Shown here: positions 12,491 through 23,906 of the stretch, piece by piece
Layout: each line of letters opens with the position of its first letter
How positions within the stretch are numbered: position 1 is the first letter of the stretch
Source of the DNA: Chiua virens
Taxonomy: Eukaryota > Basidiomycota > Agaricomycetes > Boletales > Boletaceae
DNA: 64,000 nt
Assembly: GCA_019787685.1 (NCBI GenBank)
Contig: JAHNUO010000012.1
Location: 868,001 to 932,000 of the forward strand
Direction of reading: 5' to 3'
Notes under the pieces: generated by a model
Database searches by the model: none
The model's input: only the letters and a program-made list of their open reading frames with translations
Told to the model about the DNA's origin: nothing
Translations under genes and position numbers: made by a program

Positions 12491-13119
12491 GATTACAATT
12501 TCAGTAATATGATATCACTCACATTTGTTCCTGTGAGCTATGTATGTACTATCATATGTAAGTCACACTTTAAACATGCATAGACTCAATGTTTCCAAAC
12601 AGACACTATGATAGTATGATTGTCAGATACATTCACATATGGAATTGCTAGAGACATATGAGAAGGACTATATTTGAATTACTAGTAACATGGATAGTAG
12701 CATGGATATTGATGAATGTCAACCTATTGAATATCTTTGGTATTAGAGTCCCATGAAGAAGACCAGTAGCACTAGCAGGAGCTTGGGAAATGCTTGACTT
12801 CATGCTTGATCTTTTAGAGGTAAACATGTGTGTCATCCCAGAGATGTGTCAACTGCTCACAGGATCAGCAAACATGAAGACACTTGGAATCTCCAAGCAG
12901 ACAGCATCATCTATCTAATCAATGAGGCACTTAAATACTGTGTGGACCAAAATGATTAGGAGGAACATAATGATGCCTTGCCCTTTGACAACTGACATTA
13001 TTCCACACCTGCATTATTAGGTTTGTGTTGCCAAATGTACAACTCCTTCTCTTACCATATTTGTGACCATGTGAAATTTTATCCAGCACAACTGGGGAAA
13101 TTCACTTAAGGCAACCACA
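12491..13119. other. No recognisable gene
   Basis: Short overlapping ORFs only (for example 12648-12836 on the minus strand). No motif, repeat boundary or RNA gene was recognised. Confidence 0.4.
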
Positions 13120-15108
13120 CCATGGACAACGATCCTCCTGGGATTCTACCTCTGGGGGGGGATGGGGGACATCCACCTCCTCTTCTTCCTGTTGATAACA
13201 ATGATCAGGATATAGTTCTAAACCCCATACACCGGTCGCAGTTCCCAGAGGATGCCTCCCCCTGCTCCTGAGCCAGCACCCAGTCCAGTTGGCATTGCTG
13301 CTCATTTGCCTCACAGAAATTAACAATGTCCTCGTGAATGGTGGAAGCTCAGACTCTCTGACAACTCAGATGACTCTGACAACGAAGCATCGGACATGGC
13401 ACAGTGCTTTGCTACCAGTACCACTCATCCCAGACTGTTTCAGGACACGATGACACGCAATGATGCTTCTGAGTGGAGACAGGCTTGCTGTGCACGAGTT
13501 AGCTGCCCAGAAAACAAATGGCACATTGACACTTGTGGATCACCCCACTTGGGGAATCATCCAGTCAATCAGTTCTAAGTGGGGATTCACCAAGAAGTAT
13601 TACGCTAATGGCTCCTTTGAACGCTACAAGGGTCATTCGCATCACCCAGCTGGGGCTTCCTGTCAGCGACCTGGCTTCAAGTAAGTACCTCGAGGTCTGC
13701 GCTCCCACAGTGCGCCTTCCTACCCTTTGCATCATCCTGACCCTCCATCTCTGGTCTGTCAACGTCTACATAGAGCAGCCTGTGGGATTTGCTGAAGGTC
13801 ATCCAAAGCAAATGTTAGATGCAGTGATTGCGCATCAAACCCTTGCTAGGTGCTTTGTCATTCATACTTTTGGCTGTTTGGGAGTGTATCTATCTACTGT
13901 ATTTAGACTTGGAGTTCGATGTAGTCGCTTCCTTAGCTTCTTACATCGAACTCCAGGTATGTGGTCGCACTTAGACTCCCAGCTGTCCAGTGCAGTTGTC
14001 TTTACAGCAAATTGCTGAAGAATTTCAGTGCTGTATGGTACCTGCCTAGGCAGGGTGGAAACATGTGGTATCGCAAAATGTGCACCATCCTCGAGTCCTT
14101 AGGACACACCCAGGCCTACTCCGATGCTGCTGTCTACATCTTTGTTCGAGGCAATGTCAAGGTCATCCTCCCAGTCTTTGTCAATGACATGACCTTCGCA
14201 TCCAAATCTCTTGAAGCCACCAAGCAGGCAGTCGCTGAGCTGGGTAAACACCTCAAACTGCGCAATCTGTGGCTGACCACAGAGATCCTGGGCAATTGAT
14301 CGATCGCAACAGTTCCAAGCGCCCCTCTTGACACTCTCAGCCTCAGTACCGCCTCGACATGGTGTCCCGATTTAATATGGCCAACTGTAGTAAGGCTGTC
14401 ACGACGCCCATGGAGCCTCGTTTGTGCCACAGTGTCGCGCGAGCAGAGTCCCAGAACGACTGAGGAGCGCAATTTCATGCGTTCTGTCGATTATGGTGGC
14501 GCCATTGGTTCTGTGCAGTACCTTCGACCAGATAACGCATTCGCTGTAGGTCAGCTCGCCTCATTCACCTCAGATCCATGTGTGGCCCACTGAACGCTAT
14601 TAAGCACCTATTTCAACTTTGGTATCACCTATTTCCCTGATCCGACCTCTCCTGAACTGTTCAGCACGTTCTCTGACGCGAACCATGGCGGTTGCAAGGA
14701 CCCAGGACGCTCCACCAGCGCATATCTCATCAAGATCGGTACTGGCGTCGTCTATTGGATGTCCAAGTGCCAGTCCATCGTTGCCCTTTCTGCTACTGAA
14801 GCAGAATACATTGCTGCATGTGAGGCAGGTAAGGAGATTGTCTGGATGCGCAAACTCCTCCAGGAACTTGGCTACAAGGCTATTGGACCATCGACACCAC
14901 ACATGGATAACCAATCAGCGATCCAGGTCGCAAACACACCGAGCATCATGGGAGGATGAAGCACTTGGACCTTTGCTGGTACTGACTGTCTCAGAGATGC
15001 CATCGATAAAACATTACCTTGTGTCGTGCAGCATTTCTGAGCTTTGCTTGGACTTGGTCCATTTCAGTGGATTTCGCTTTCCTGGAGAGATGCACAATCA
15101 GGGGGGAG
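13120..15108 (+). pseudogene. Copia family A element 1: C-terminal half of pol (RT-RNase H), broken
   Basis: The order matches Ty1/copia pol from the RT onward: AQCFATSTTHPRLFQDTMT near 13395-13455, then KWGFTKKYYANGSF near 13575-13620, EQPVGFAEGHPKQ near 13772-13812, an interrupting solo LTR, PRQGGNMWYRKM near 14046-14080, the RT box VFVNDMTFASKS near 14178-14212, SDANHGGCK near 14675-14700, then MSKCQSIVALSATEAEYIA (14759-14815) and HMDNQSAIQVA near 14901. The usual copia box is YVDD-like; here it reads FVND, so one catalytic Asp is changed. Gag, protease and integrase are missing, so it is 5'-truncated. A purine tract (AGGGGGGAG, 15100-15108) sits directly before the 3' LTR. Frameshifts occur near 13490, 14460 and 14960. 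Confidence 0.85.
13813..14006 (+). mobile_element. Solo LTR, copia family A, nested in copia element 1
   Basis: This 194-bp segment begins TGTTAGATGC and ends CTTTACA and interrupts the pol reading frame of the surrounding copia element. It is flanked by a perfect 5-bp target duplication, GCAAA at 13808-13812 and 14007-14011. The pol reading resumes in the same frame after it. It contains the family hairpin (13911-13954). A full insertion followed by LTR-LTR recombination explains it. Confidence 0.92.
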
Positions 15109-15274
15109 TGTTAGATGCAGGGTGATTGCGCATCAATCCCTATTAATATGCGTTGTCATGTTTTATTAGGGTTTGTGCCACCTGTGTTGCTTGGGCTTCG
15201 GAGTTCGATGTAGTTGCTTCCTTAGCTTCTTACATCGGACTCCAGCTGCCCCATCCAGTGATATGAACATGCAC
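15109..15274 (+). repeat. 3' LTR of copia element 1 (family A)
   Basis: It begins TGTTAGATGCAGGGTGATTG directly after the polypurine tract and carries the family hairpin (arms 15200-15212 and 15231-15243, one G-U type substitution). The right end is degenerate; the CA end is placed near 15274 by comparison with the other copies. No matching 5' LTR was found upstream. Confidence 0.75.
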
Positions 15275-17480
15275 TGCCCTCTCCGTGGCTGCTCTGGCTG
15301 TTTCTCCTTGAGAATCTCCTGCAAAGTACTTCCCAAGGGCTGTGGTTTTTGGCTGCAAAAGGTGCTAGCTGCTCCAGGCTTGTGTTGGCATCTTTAACCT
15401 AGAAACAAAGTTGTTGAATTTTTGTCCACCAGGACTTGAAGATGTAACAACTGGATCAGAGAATATCCATGCTTCGTGCAGTCTCAGTGCTTCCGGTGCA
15501 TGGGTCATGAAAGTACATTTCTCTTGAGTGAGGGTCATTTGCTTCCCAGTGCAATCGAGGCTTGTACAAGAGCTTGAAAAGCCCCTTCTGTGGTTGGCTG
15601 GGAGACTTGTCAATCCCCTTCTGATACAAGCCATTGCTGGCCTTGGGTTGGACAATGCCATTCTCTTGAGATTTCAGCTCTTGTGCTTGTGATAAGTGTT
15701 CATGAATTCCTCAGTGAGATCTTCTATTTTAGATCTCCCATTAGTTTCAGAAGCTCTGTCACTTCTTTGTTCATGTCCTTGACATGCTGTTTGTGTATAC
15801 GTTATCAAAGATGGGACTGATGATGGCAGGACCAACTTAGTGTCAATTTTCCCAATCATTAGCAAATGAGCATGCTACTATTGTACCTCTATGATCATCT
15901 TGTCCAGCTCTGTCTTGCATCGTGTTTCAGGTATACCCTCATCCCTTGCTAAATGTCAATCCAGACCCATGATGGTTCTCTCCTCCTCTTCCCTCCTAGC
16001 CAAACTTGACCATCAGTATAATCCAGGAAATGCACTAAATCACACATTGATATACGCCATGCATGCACTGAAAATTTCCAAGAATTGGAATTGCACACAT
16101 CTGTGGTAGTACAGGACCAAGGTTGATCTTGGCTTAAATTATTCTTGTCCAGGTAAGACAGTGATGCAATTGGAGTTCCAAATGGTCATCATCACCTCAG
16201 GTGCATGGTGATCAGTCCAAAAGAGTGATGGAAGTGTCTTGATGTCAAGGGCTGGTTGTATGCTCGAATTGATGACCATGTTCTTCAACATCAGCAGAGT
16301 AATGTCAGTGTTGTTGTCCTCTGAGCTGGTGAGCGCTCTGACAACCTCTGTCATGTCACCCAACATGCAGAAGAAGTACTCTTCATGTGTAGCTCGATAT
16401 GCTTGTATCTCTGCCTCCTCAAAAGAGCCAAACAGATGCATCGAAAGGGAGAGTATGGCTAAGAAGTTGACTGTCCCAAATTAATTGCCAATCACTTTCA
16501 TCATCCTCGAAGCGCTGAGTTCCATGTCAAAGATGGACAGGATGGGCTGGGTTTTAGAATAGACTTTGCTCACATTCCATTCCTGTCTGATGGCATATAT
16601 CAGCTTCTTGTGTGCTTTGATAGGCTCCTCCAGAATGATTGGAGTGACAAGAAATTTGATACCATCCCACATGGGCTGGAGTATGGTTATCATCAACTGT
16701 GAGACATGCCCATTTTAGTGCATGTGTGAGTTGTATGCATGGCATTACTTAACCCTACCAAGTACGGATTCCAACTCTCTCTCAGCATGGAGATGCTTGT
16801 CAATCCATGGGTTTCTAGACTGTGCACTTCACACATGGATCTGGACAGGTTGGTCAGATCCTTGAACTATAAGACCTATCCTGCTTGAAAGTTTGTATGA
16901 CTGCAAGCCTGACACCAGTCTTCAATCATGGCTATAATTATGGGTTTCCTCTGGTTTCAGCTCTCCATTAGCATTCAGAGACAATGAAGCAAATTCTTGA
17001 ACAGTTGAGTGTCTTCAAGGTCTCAATGAGGCACCTGCGATTGGACAAAATGCTGAACAACATTAGCTTTGCATCCCACAAAGCCTCTAACGAATGATAT
17101 CATATGAGAATGCATGTGTATGTTCAGGATTGCATGACTGACCCAGATTAAAGAACTCAAGCCAACCAAAATGCCCTCTGTAAGCAATTTGTTTTGCATG
17201 GTGAAACACTTTTTCCATTTCTGAATGGTCTTTTGTCACTTCCAAGCATATCCATGTTGTGACAAGTCCAGTTGACCAGGTACTTTTCCATCAGGTCAAG
17301 CACATGGAAGAAAGGCAAGCAGATCTCAGGTTCAATGCTCATTGCAAAATGGGAAAAGTATGAAGACCAGCTCAATATTTGGCTGCCAAGCTTTAACATG
17401 CATATGGCATCATAAGATTTTACAGGCATAGCAAGGCTGGCTCCATATCACCATTTTTGCTGTGTCAGCTCATCAAATCT
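15275..17480 (-). pseudogene. Unrecognised minus-strand gene relic
   Basis: Minus-strand segments 17157-17429, 16481-16696 and 16139-16441 are in a consistent order and read as plausible protein: LMEKYLVNWTCHNMDM, LHAERELESVLGR near 16790, MWDGIKFLVTPIILEEPIKA, FGSFEEAEIQAYRATHEEYF and a glutamate/leucine-rich end. The pieces are separated by stops and frameshifts. I do not recognise the family. It may be a decayed host gene or an unrecognised transposon gene; no function is given. Confidence 0.3.
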
Positions 17481-18160
17481 TTGAGAGCATGGCATAATTA
17501 CATGTAACATTATATGTAACTCATCAACAATGATTGGGGTCTACCTGAACATGGACTCATGACACAGCAGATGAGTGGAACACTTTAAGAAAGAAAATTT
17601 TCATCTCACAATTGGGCTTACTTGCAATGTGGATGGAAGCCAGAAACTCCCATACTCTGATTGGGAAGTCAAGTGCTTCAAATCATGTACACCTGGTAAA
17701 GTCACTCAACTTCGTCTATTTCAATAATTAGAAAGGTTGGATGACAAGGGTCATATTCAAAGAGTAAAAATGTTTGCTTACAGTAGCTCTCTACCACAGA
17801 CTAAAAATGCATATGATAGATGGCTCAAATCTGTTGATATTGAAATGTATGGACAAAGAGGGCACATGTGTTTGTGCATTGACAACTGTTCTGGTCATCA
17901 TTATTGACTATCAGCCACAAAACATAATCTCACCTCCTAATCATCAAACACTTCACATACTTCAAATGCAGTGCTGCCACAGTCTACATACAAATCCAAT
18001 GCAACTCATGCAGCTTGGGAAGTTGTATGCAAGTGTGCAACAGCCAATATGTGGTTGCCTGAGGCCAAGTGTCAACTTGAGGAACTTGGCAGACAGGTAG
18101 TTTTACATCTTGAAGATAATGATGACTTTGAAATGGGACACAGCAAAGGCTTATGAACTT
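17481..18160 (+). other. Unassigned, weak plus-strand ORFs
   Basis: Overlapping open segments 17774-18100 and 17971-18156 are in different frames and show no motif I know. The stretch ends at the boundary of the copia element 2 LTR. Confidence 0.25.
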
Positions 18161-18328
18161 CATAAAACAACTGCACTGGGCAGCTGGAGTTCGATGTAAG
18201 AGACTGAAGAAGCCATTACATCGAACTCCAAGTCCACATACAATGGGTAGTAGATACAGTACCAAACAGCCAAGTATGGGTGACAAATCAAACAAAGAGG
18301 GGTTGATGTGCAATCACTGCATCTAACA
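18161..18328 (-). repeat. 3' LTR of copia element 2 (family A)
   Basis: Read on the minus strand it starts TGTTAGATGCAGTGATTG at 18328 and ends at about 18161 (168 bp). It carries the family hairpin with perfect 13-bp arms (18186-18198 and 18217-18229). A purine-rich tract (AGGGGTGTG on the minus strand) lies just upstream in element orientation. Confidence 0.85.
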
Positions 18329-20880
18329 CACACCCCTGATTGCGCATATCTGTAAGAAAGCGAAACCTACAGAAATGAGCCAAGTCCAAGCAAAGCGCAG
18401 AAATATTGCACTTTGACCCGAGGTAGGAAGGACACAAGGCACAATGAGGCCTTTCTCAACTACATCTCTCAGCCAATACCAGGGAAGGTCCAGATGCTTC
18501 ATCATGATGCTCGGGATGTTTTGCTACCTGGATTGCTGATTGGTTGTCCATATGGAGGGTCGAAGCTCCAGTCGCCTCATAGCCGAGCTCTTGGAGTAGT
18601 TTGCGCATCCAGACAATCTCCTTGCCTGCCTCACATGCAGCGACGTACTCGGCTTCAGTGGTAGAGAGAGCGACAATGGGCTGGCGCTGGGACATCTAGG
18701 AGACAACACCAGTTCCAATCTTGATGATATATCCGCTGGTGGAGCATCCAGAATTCTTGCAACCACCATGGTTCGCATCAGAGAAGGTGCTGAAGAGCTC
18801 TGAAGACGACGGGTCACGGGAATAAGTGATGCTGAAGTTCGCAGGGCCTGGATATAGCGAAAGAGGTGCCGCACGTGTGTAGACCAGAGTCTCGAGAATG
18901 GATCGCATCTTGCGATTCCATCTGTGACCACCCTGTCTGGTGCCATAGTATATGTATGATACAGCGCTTTCTTGAGCAAACACACACAGTTCGCTTCGGA
19001 TCACCTTCTGCAAAGCTTTCAGGCTGCTCCATATAGACGTTGCACTCGATGTCGCTATGCAGGTAAGCGTGAGAGACGTCGACAGACCAGAATGGAGGTC
19101 ATGGATGGCAGCAAGGGCGAGGATGATGCGAAGAGTGGGAAGGCGCACTATTGGAGCGACAACCTCGGAATCCAGGGTGCTGGGAGAAGCCCTGGCCGAC
19201 CAGACGACCCTTGTAACGCTCAAAGAGCCGTTAGCATGATACTTCTTGGTGAAGACCCACTTAGAACCAATGACAGGACGATCCTTGGCGCGGTCGTCCA
19301 CAGCAGCCTGTCTCCACTCAGAAGCGTCGTCTCGCATCATGGCGTCTCTAAACGATCGCGGATGGGTGGTATTGGTGGCAAAGCAGTGTGCAGAGTCGTC
19401 CGCATCGTCAAAGAGCTGCGCTGGGCTCAGCTTCCACCATTCGCAAGGTCGGTTTCGAGTTCTGCGAGGTAGACGAGCACCAATGGCCACTGGCTCAGGC
19501 GCAGGGGGAGGTGTCACAGGAGCCTAAGGTAGAGCTTTGGGAACTGCGATAGGCGTGTGGGGTTCTGCATTCTCATCATCCTCATCAACAGGAGGAGGTA
19601 GCTCGTTCTGCCACTCCATTCTGCTGAGGACGCGCACTCTGTGGTGAATTTGAGCATCGCATTGCTCATATATTTTCCTCCCTTGTCGTCTCGCAGGGTT
19701 TTGATCTTTTGCTTGCTCTGGTTCTCTGCAAACGCCTTAAACTGATTAAATGCCCCGAAATCGTCCGATTTGGCGCGAATAGGCAGAATGAAGCGATATC
19801 GAGAGTAGTCGTCGATGAAAGTGACCAACCCAGTAGCGATACTCAGTGAAGGTGGCGTCGGGCACTTGATGTACATCGGAGTGGACGAGCTCAAGAGGGT
19901 GAGATGAGCGACAGCTGGGGAAGGGGTTGGCAGACATCTTGCCCGCTAGACATGGCTGACAGATAGGATCTGGTGACCACTTGCTGTCCACCTTCATCCC
20001 AGTGACAAGCTGGCGCTCAGAGAGTGCTTTCACATTAGTGAGGTTGTGGTGTGCAAATCTACGATGCCAAAGCGCCAAGTCGAGTGGCAGAGTCGGCGCA
20101 GGGCATGCATGGTCAACAGGCTAGTCGTGCTGTCCAGAAATGCAGCATTGTTGCTCTCCATGCTAGCAACGAAGAGAGGTGGTCCAGAAGCGCGCGAAAA
20201 CGTCATTTGGGTCGTACTGATGATGTGTACAACGAAGGAGGAGTGACAAGTTTGATACAGAACAGCGAGGAGATTGTCGCGAAGCTCTGGAACATGCAAG
20301 ACATTGCTAAACTCGACCGCTCGACCGCTCTTTCCCTCAATAACTGGGTGGAACACCACAGACCCGACTCCAGCAGAGCAGACAATGGTATTGTCATCGA
20401 GTTTGATTGGGTCGCGTTTTGGGGTATAGTTGCGCGGCCAATGACGATGAGGCGTCATATGAGAAGTGGCCCCCGAGTCTGCATTCCAGTCATGGTCAGC
20501 ATCGAGTAGGAGTGGTGAAGAGGGATCACATGGATCGCTGGAACGAAGACTTGCATTGCCTGCGCGTTTTACGACTCGTGTCCTGAGAGGCTGGGGGCGA
20601 TACAGACGCTGCTTTGGCCTGTTCAGAGCGTTTGTTGGTGTCCTTCTGCGTTTTGTAGTACTTCTTCGCTCTTTGGAGCGAATAGCATGGCGCATTGGGA
20701 GCGCACGAACAGCCAGCAGACGTCGTTGAGAGCGCAGATCTGCAAGAGTGGTGGGGAGGGCATCAGAGCGAGGGCGACGGTTGATTTCCTCAGTCTGGAA
20801 CGCCGCTTTGACCTTGACCTTGACCAAGTCGGTCAGGTTAGAGCGAAACAGGGACTTCATCTCCTCGCTGCAAGTGACAT
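18329..20880 (-). pseudogene. Copia family A element 2: gag end to RNase H, broken
   Basis: Read leftwards, the copy contains the Gag end (20860-20740), the protease DSGATSHMTPH near 20485-20450, VVFHPVIEGK near 20355, integrase zinc region HRRFAHHNLTNVKALS near 20065, HSDVH near 19890, TFIDDYSRYRFILPIR near 19825, KTLRDDKGGKYMSNAM near 19700, the RT start CFATNTTHPRSFRDAM near 19390, KWVFTKKYHANGSL near 19260, FSDANHGGCK near 18790, and SQRQPIVALSTTEAEYVA near 18695 with HMDNQSAIQVA near 18560. The order PR-IN-RT-RH is diagnostic of copia. Much of the RT palm is deleted, frames are interrupted, and the 5' end with LTR is missing near 20880. CpG content is higher than in flanking DNA. Confidence 0.88.
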
Positions 20881-21533
20881 AGTTGGTTTGTCTCGGGACA
20901 GACTTGGTATGTGGACAAGAACCACAAGGTCTCTAGTATGGAAACTACAACTATTTATATGATGATTGAGAAGATGTAGCATCTATATGTTTGGATCAGT
21001 CAGGATTTCTTAGTTCATCAGTCAATTTCCCCACAAAGATATCAAAGATGATGGATGGGAATCTCTGGCAGAAGACAAATGGCAGAATAGTAGTCAGTGA
21101 CAACTCCCACCCATTTGACAGGACATTTCCAGATCATGGTGCAGTTCTTCTGACCCTCAGTGGTTTGTACAAGGTTAGATGCCACAACTGAAGTTCTAAT
21201 TCTTGGGATGTTTGGGGAAGATATTGGACTCTAGTGTGAGTGGAGTGACTTCTCAATTTCAACTGCTGATTCAAAGGAGAAGAACAAGGTAAAACAAGGC
21301 AACATATGTGTTCATGACTCATACAGTCCACAATCCCACCATTTGTAGCAACTTCCTCCATGACAAGGATATGGAATCAGACTCCTCCAATCTGGTCCTG
21401 GAAAGCCAGTTTGGACTTGACCATAGATTGGGAGAAAACAGCGCATCTCAAATGGACTCAAAGGAGGAAGAGGAGGCAGTGTGCCACACGTCTCCACTGG
21501 CTGTAGTGTTTCAATTACATCACCTGAATAATA
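20881..21533. other. No recognisable gene
   Basis: Short overlapping ORFs on both strands (for example 21308-21547 plus and 21134-21361 minus) without a known motif. It separates two copia elements of opposite orientation. Confidence 0.4.
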
Positions 21534-21697
21534 TATTAGCTTTCTGATTGCACACTTTGCGCATTTTAGCTACTTTGCCATATTTCGATGTTGTGCCACA
21601 CTGTGGCTCATTGTTTGTGTTTGGTCAGAGTTCCACAGTGGTCGCTCTCTGCAGTTTCTCACTGTGGAGTCCAGGTGTGCGATTCCAGCTGTTAACA
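21534..21697 (+). repeat. 5' LTR of copia element 3 (family B)
   Basis: This segment reads TATTAGCTTTCTGATTG ... CCAGCTGTTAACA and matches the downstream LTR at 23674-23906, with the first TG mutated. It carries the LTR hairpin in a variant form (arms 21627-21640 and 21660-21672). The sequence directly after it (GATTATGAGCCAGGCGCTC, 21698-21716) fits a primer-binding site against the anticodon arm of initiator tRNA-Met. Confidence 0.8.
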
Positions 21698-23673
21698 GAT
21701 TATGAGCCAGGCGCTCTAGTTGCTCCCAACAGCCTCAGGCCACTCAACGAAAAGTTTTCGCCTACAAGAAACTTCCCTCATCCCTCTTCGCTTTCTGCAC
21801 CTCTCTCTCATGCTCTTACGCTTCCACACTCATCTCGCACTATAACATGTCCTCAGACCTCCAACAGCTCTTCCAACAGAGGCTCTCTCCAGCACGAACT
21901 ATGTCACCTGGAGCGAGGCCCCTTTTCGCTAAAAGGCCCTCTGGAGATTGGTTGATGGGAAGGTGCCTCACCCAACCGCTTCTGGGGCAGACCAGACCGC
22001 TTGGGACATCAAGCAGGACAGGGCGAGTTGCTGGTGAGAAGTCCACATCCGAGTGGACCAACATGATCCTGCCAAGGCCTGGAAAGTTGAGAAGGCTGTC
22101 TTTGTCCAGAAGACAGGTGACACTGGCTTCATCGCATCTGACGAGTTTTTCAGCATCCGAAAACGTCCTGAGGAGTAAGAATGCGCCCGCATGCAAGTTC
22201 TGTGAGAAGCCCCCACTGATAGTGCAAGTGTTATTTACTACAGAGAACGAAGAAATACTACAAGTTGAACAAGGGCAAGGAGAAGATGGGTACGAGGGCG
22301 CAGGCAATGCAAGTCTTTCTTCCAACCATGATCAGAACGCAGACTTGGGGGGCCACTTCTCATATGACGCCCCATTGCCACTGGTTGCGCAACTATACAC
22401 CAAATTTTAGGTCTATTCAGCTGGAGTTGGGTCTGTGCACAGTATTTATTCCCTCCAGTGATTGAAGGTAAAAGGGGTCGAGTGGTCGAGTTCTCTGATG
22501 TCCTGCATCTTCCTGAGCTCTCTTATCTGTCATCTATACCTCACTTGTCAGTCATCATTTGTTGTGCATATCAATGCGACCCATATGACATCCTCGCACG
22601 CCTCTGGACCGCCTCTGTTTGCCCATCACAACATTGGTGGTCATATCACTCATTGAGATCTCAGCAACATGACCAGGTCACTGGGATGAAGCTGGATAGG
22701 AAATCGAAATCAGACGTTTTCCAGGCTTTCAAGCAGCTCAAGGCGTTTGCAGAGAGAACTAGAGCAAACCACGTCGTGTCTGAGCGCATTACTGCGATCC
22801 TCAAGGAATCTGGGCTTGCCATGGCGTTCTGGGGCGAAGCACTAGCAGCACTCGTCCACATTTGGAATTGATCCCCTACAGCCGCTCTGGACAACACTAC
22901 TCCCTTCGAGCGATGGCATGGTCCCAAGCCTGACGTTCTCACCTTCGAGTCTGGGGCATCGACCAGATATGTCCATATCCAGAAGGACAAGTGCCGTGCT
23001 TGTAAAGACAACTGCACTGGACAGCTGGAGTTCGATGTCAGAAGCTGTCAATTGGGAGTCTAGTGCGACCACATACCTGGAGTTCGCTGTCAGAAGCTAA
23101 GGAAGCGACTACATCGAACTCCAAGTCTAAATACAGTAGATAGATACACTACCAAACAGCCAAGTGGCTGAAACTCTAAGTATGAATGACAAAGCACCTA
23201 GAAAGGGTTTGATGCGCAATCACTGCATCTAACAGCGCTTTGTGGGCACACTATGACCACTGCGTCTTTATTGGGTATCCTGATAGTTACATGTTTTTCC
23301 CAATCACCAAGTGCACAATCATCTCCAATTCTGCACCCATATCCCCCTTATACAGCGTGAGATGTTGAGGATGCGGCTGATGACGATGCTCCTGAGCTTC
23401 TGCTTCCTGGGGGGGGCACCTGATCAGGACCATCTGGACCTCTACTGACGCCAATGATGGCGGTTACAAGGAATCTGGTTGCTCCATGGTCCAGAGCATA
23501 TGTAATCAAACTCATTACTGGCATCTTTTCCTGGATGTCCAACTTGGTACCAGCCCATTATCACCCTCTCCACTACTAAAGCCAGCATGTGAAGCTGGCA
23601 AGGAGATCATCTGGATGCACAAGCTGCTGAAGAAGATCAGTTTCAAGTCCTGCTGCTGGTTGCTCCAGCATCA
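21698..23673 (+). pseudogene. Copia family B element 3: internal region, broken and internally deleted
   Basis: After the primer site the frame starts near 21847 (MSSDLQQLFQQ), continues to a protease remnant with WGATSHMTPHCHWLRNYTP near 22350-22405, IEGKRGRVVEFSDVLHLPEL near 22461-22520, then integrase pieces KQLKAFAERTRA near 22732 and GLAMAFWGEALAALVHIWN near 22812-22868, FERWHGPKPDV near 22907, an interrupting solo LTR, HCVFIGYPDSYM near 23257-23295, and finally CEAGKEIIWMHKLLKK (23586-23634). Most of the RT is gone. The protease DSGA is changed to WGA. It encodes no functional enzyme. Confidence 0.85.
23001..23234 (-). mobile_element. Solo LTR, copia family A, nested in copia element 3
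   Basis: Read on the minus strand it starts TGTTAGATGCAGTGATTGCG at 23234 and ends CTTTACA at 23001 (234 bp). Flanks are GTGCT (22996-23000) and GCGCT (23235-23239), a 5-bp duplication with one C/T difference. It splits the copia integrase text between YVHIQKDK and HCVFIGYPDSY. Its hairpin region contains an extra copy of the 3' arm (23030-23095). Confidence 0.9.
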
Positions 23674-23906
23674 TGTTAGCTTTCTGATTGCGCACTTCGC
23701 GCATTTTAGCTAATATACTTTATTTGGATATTGCGCCACACTTGTGGCTAATTGTTTGTGTTTGTTTCACACCTAGTTTATAGTCGGAGTTCCACAGTGT
23801 TCGCTTTCTTCAGTTTCTCACTGTGGACTCCAGGTATGTCGCATTTAGCCTCTAATACACTAGTTTCTCACTGTGGACTCCAGCTGTGTGATTCCAGCTG
23901 ATAACA
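23674..23906 (+). repeat. 3' LTR of copia element 3 (family B)
   Basis: It begins TGTTAGCTTTCTGATTGCG and ends CCAGCTGATAACA. At 233 bp it is longer than the 5' LTR because the hairpin 3' arm and CCAG segment are duplicated (second copy near 23863-23885). Hairpin arms are at 23786-23799 and 23819-23831. No target duplication is visible at the two outer ends. Confidence 0.82.

Noticed and set aside
21534..23906. Target duplication for copia element 3
   Set aside because: Flanks TAATA and CATCA do not agree; a CATCA exists 11 bases further left but not at the LTR edge.
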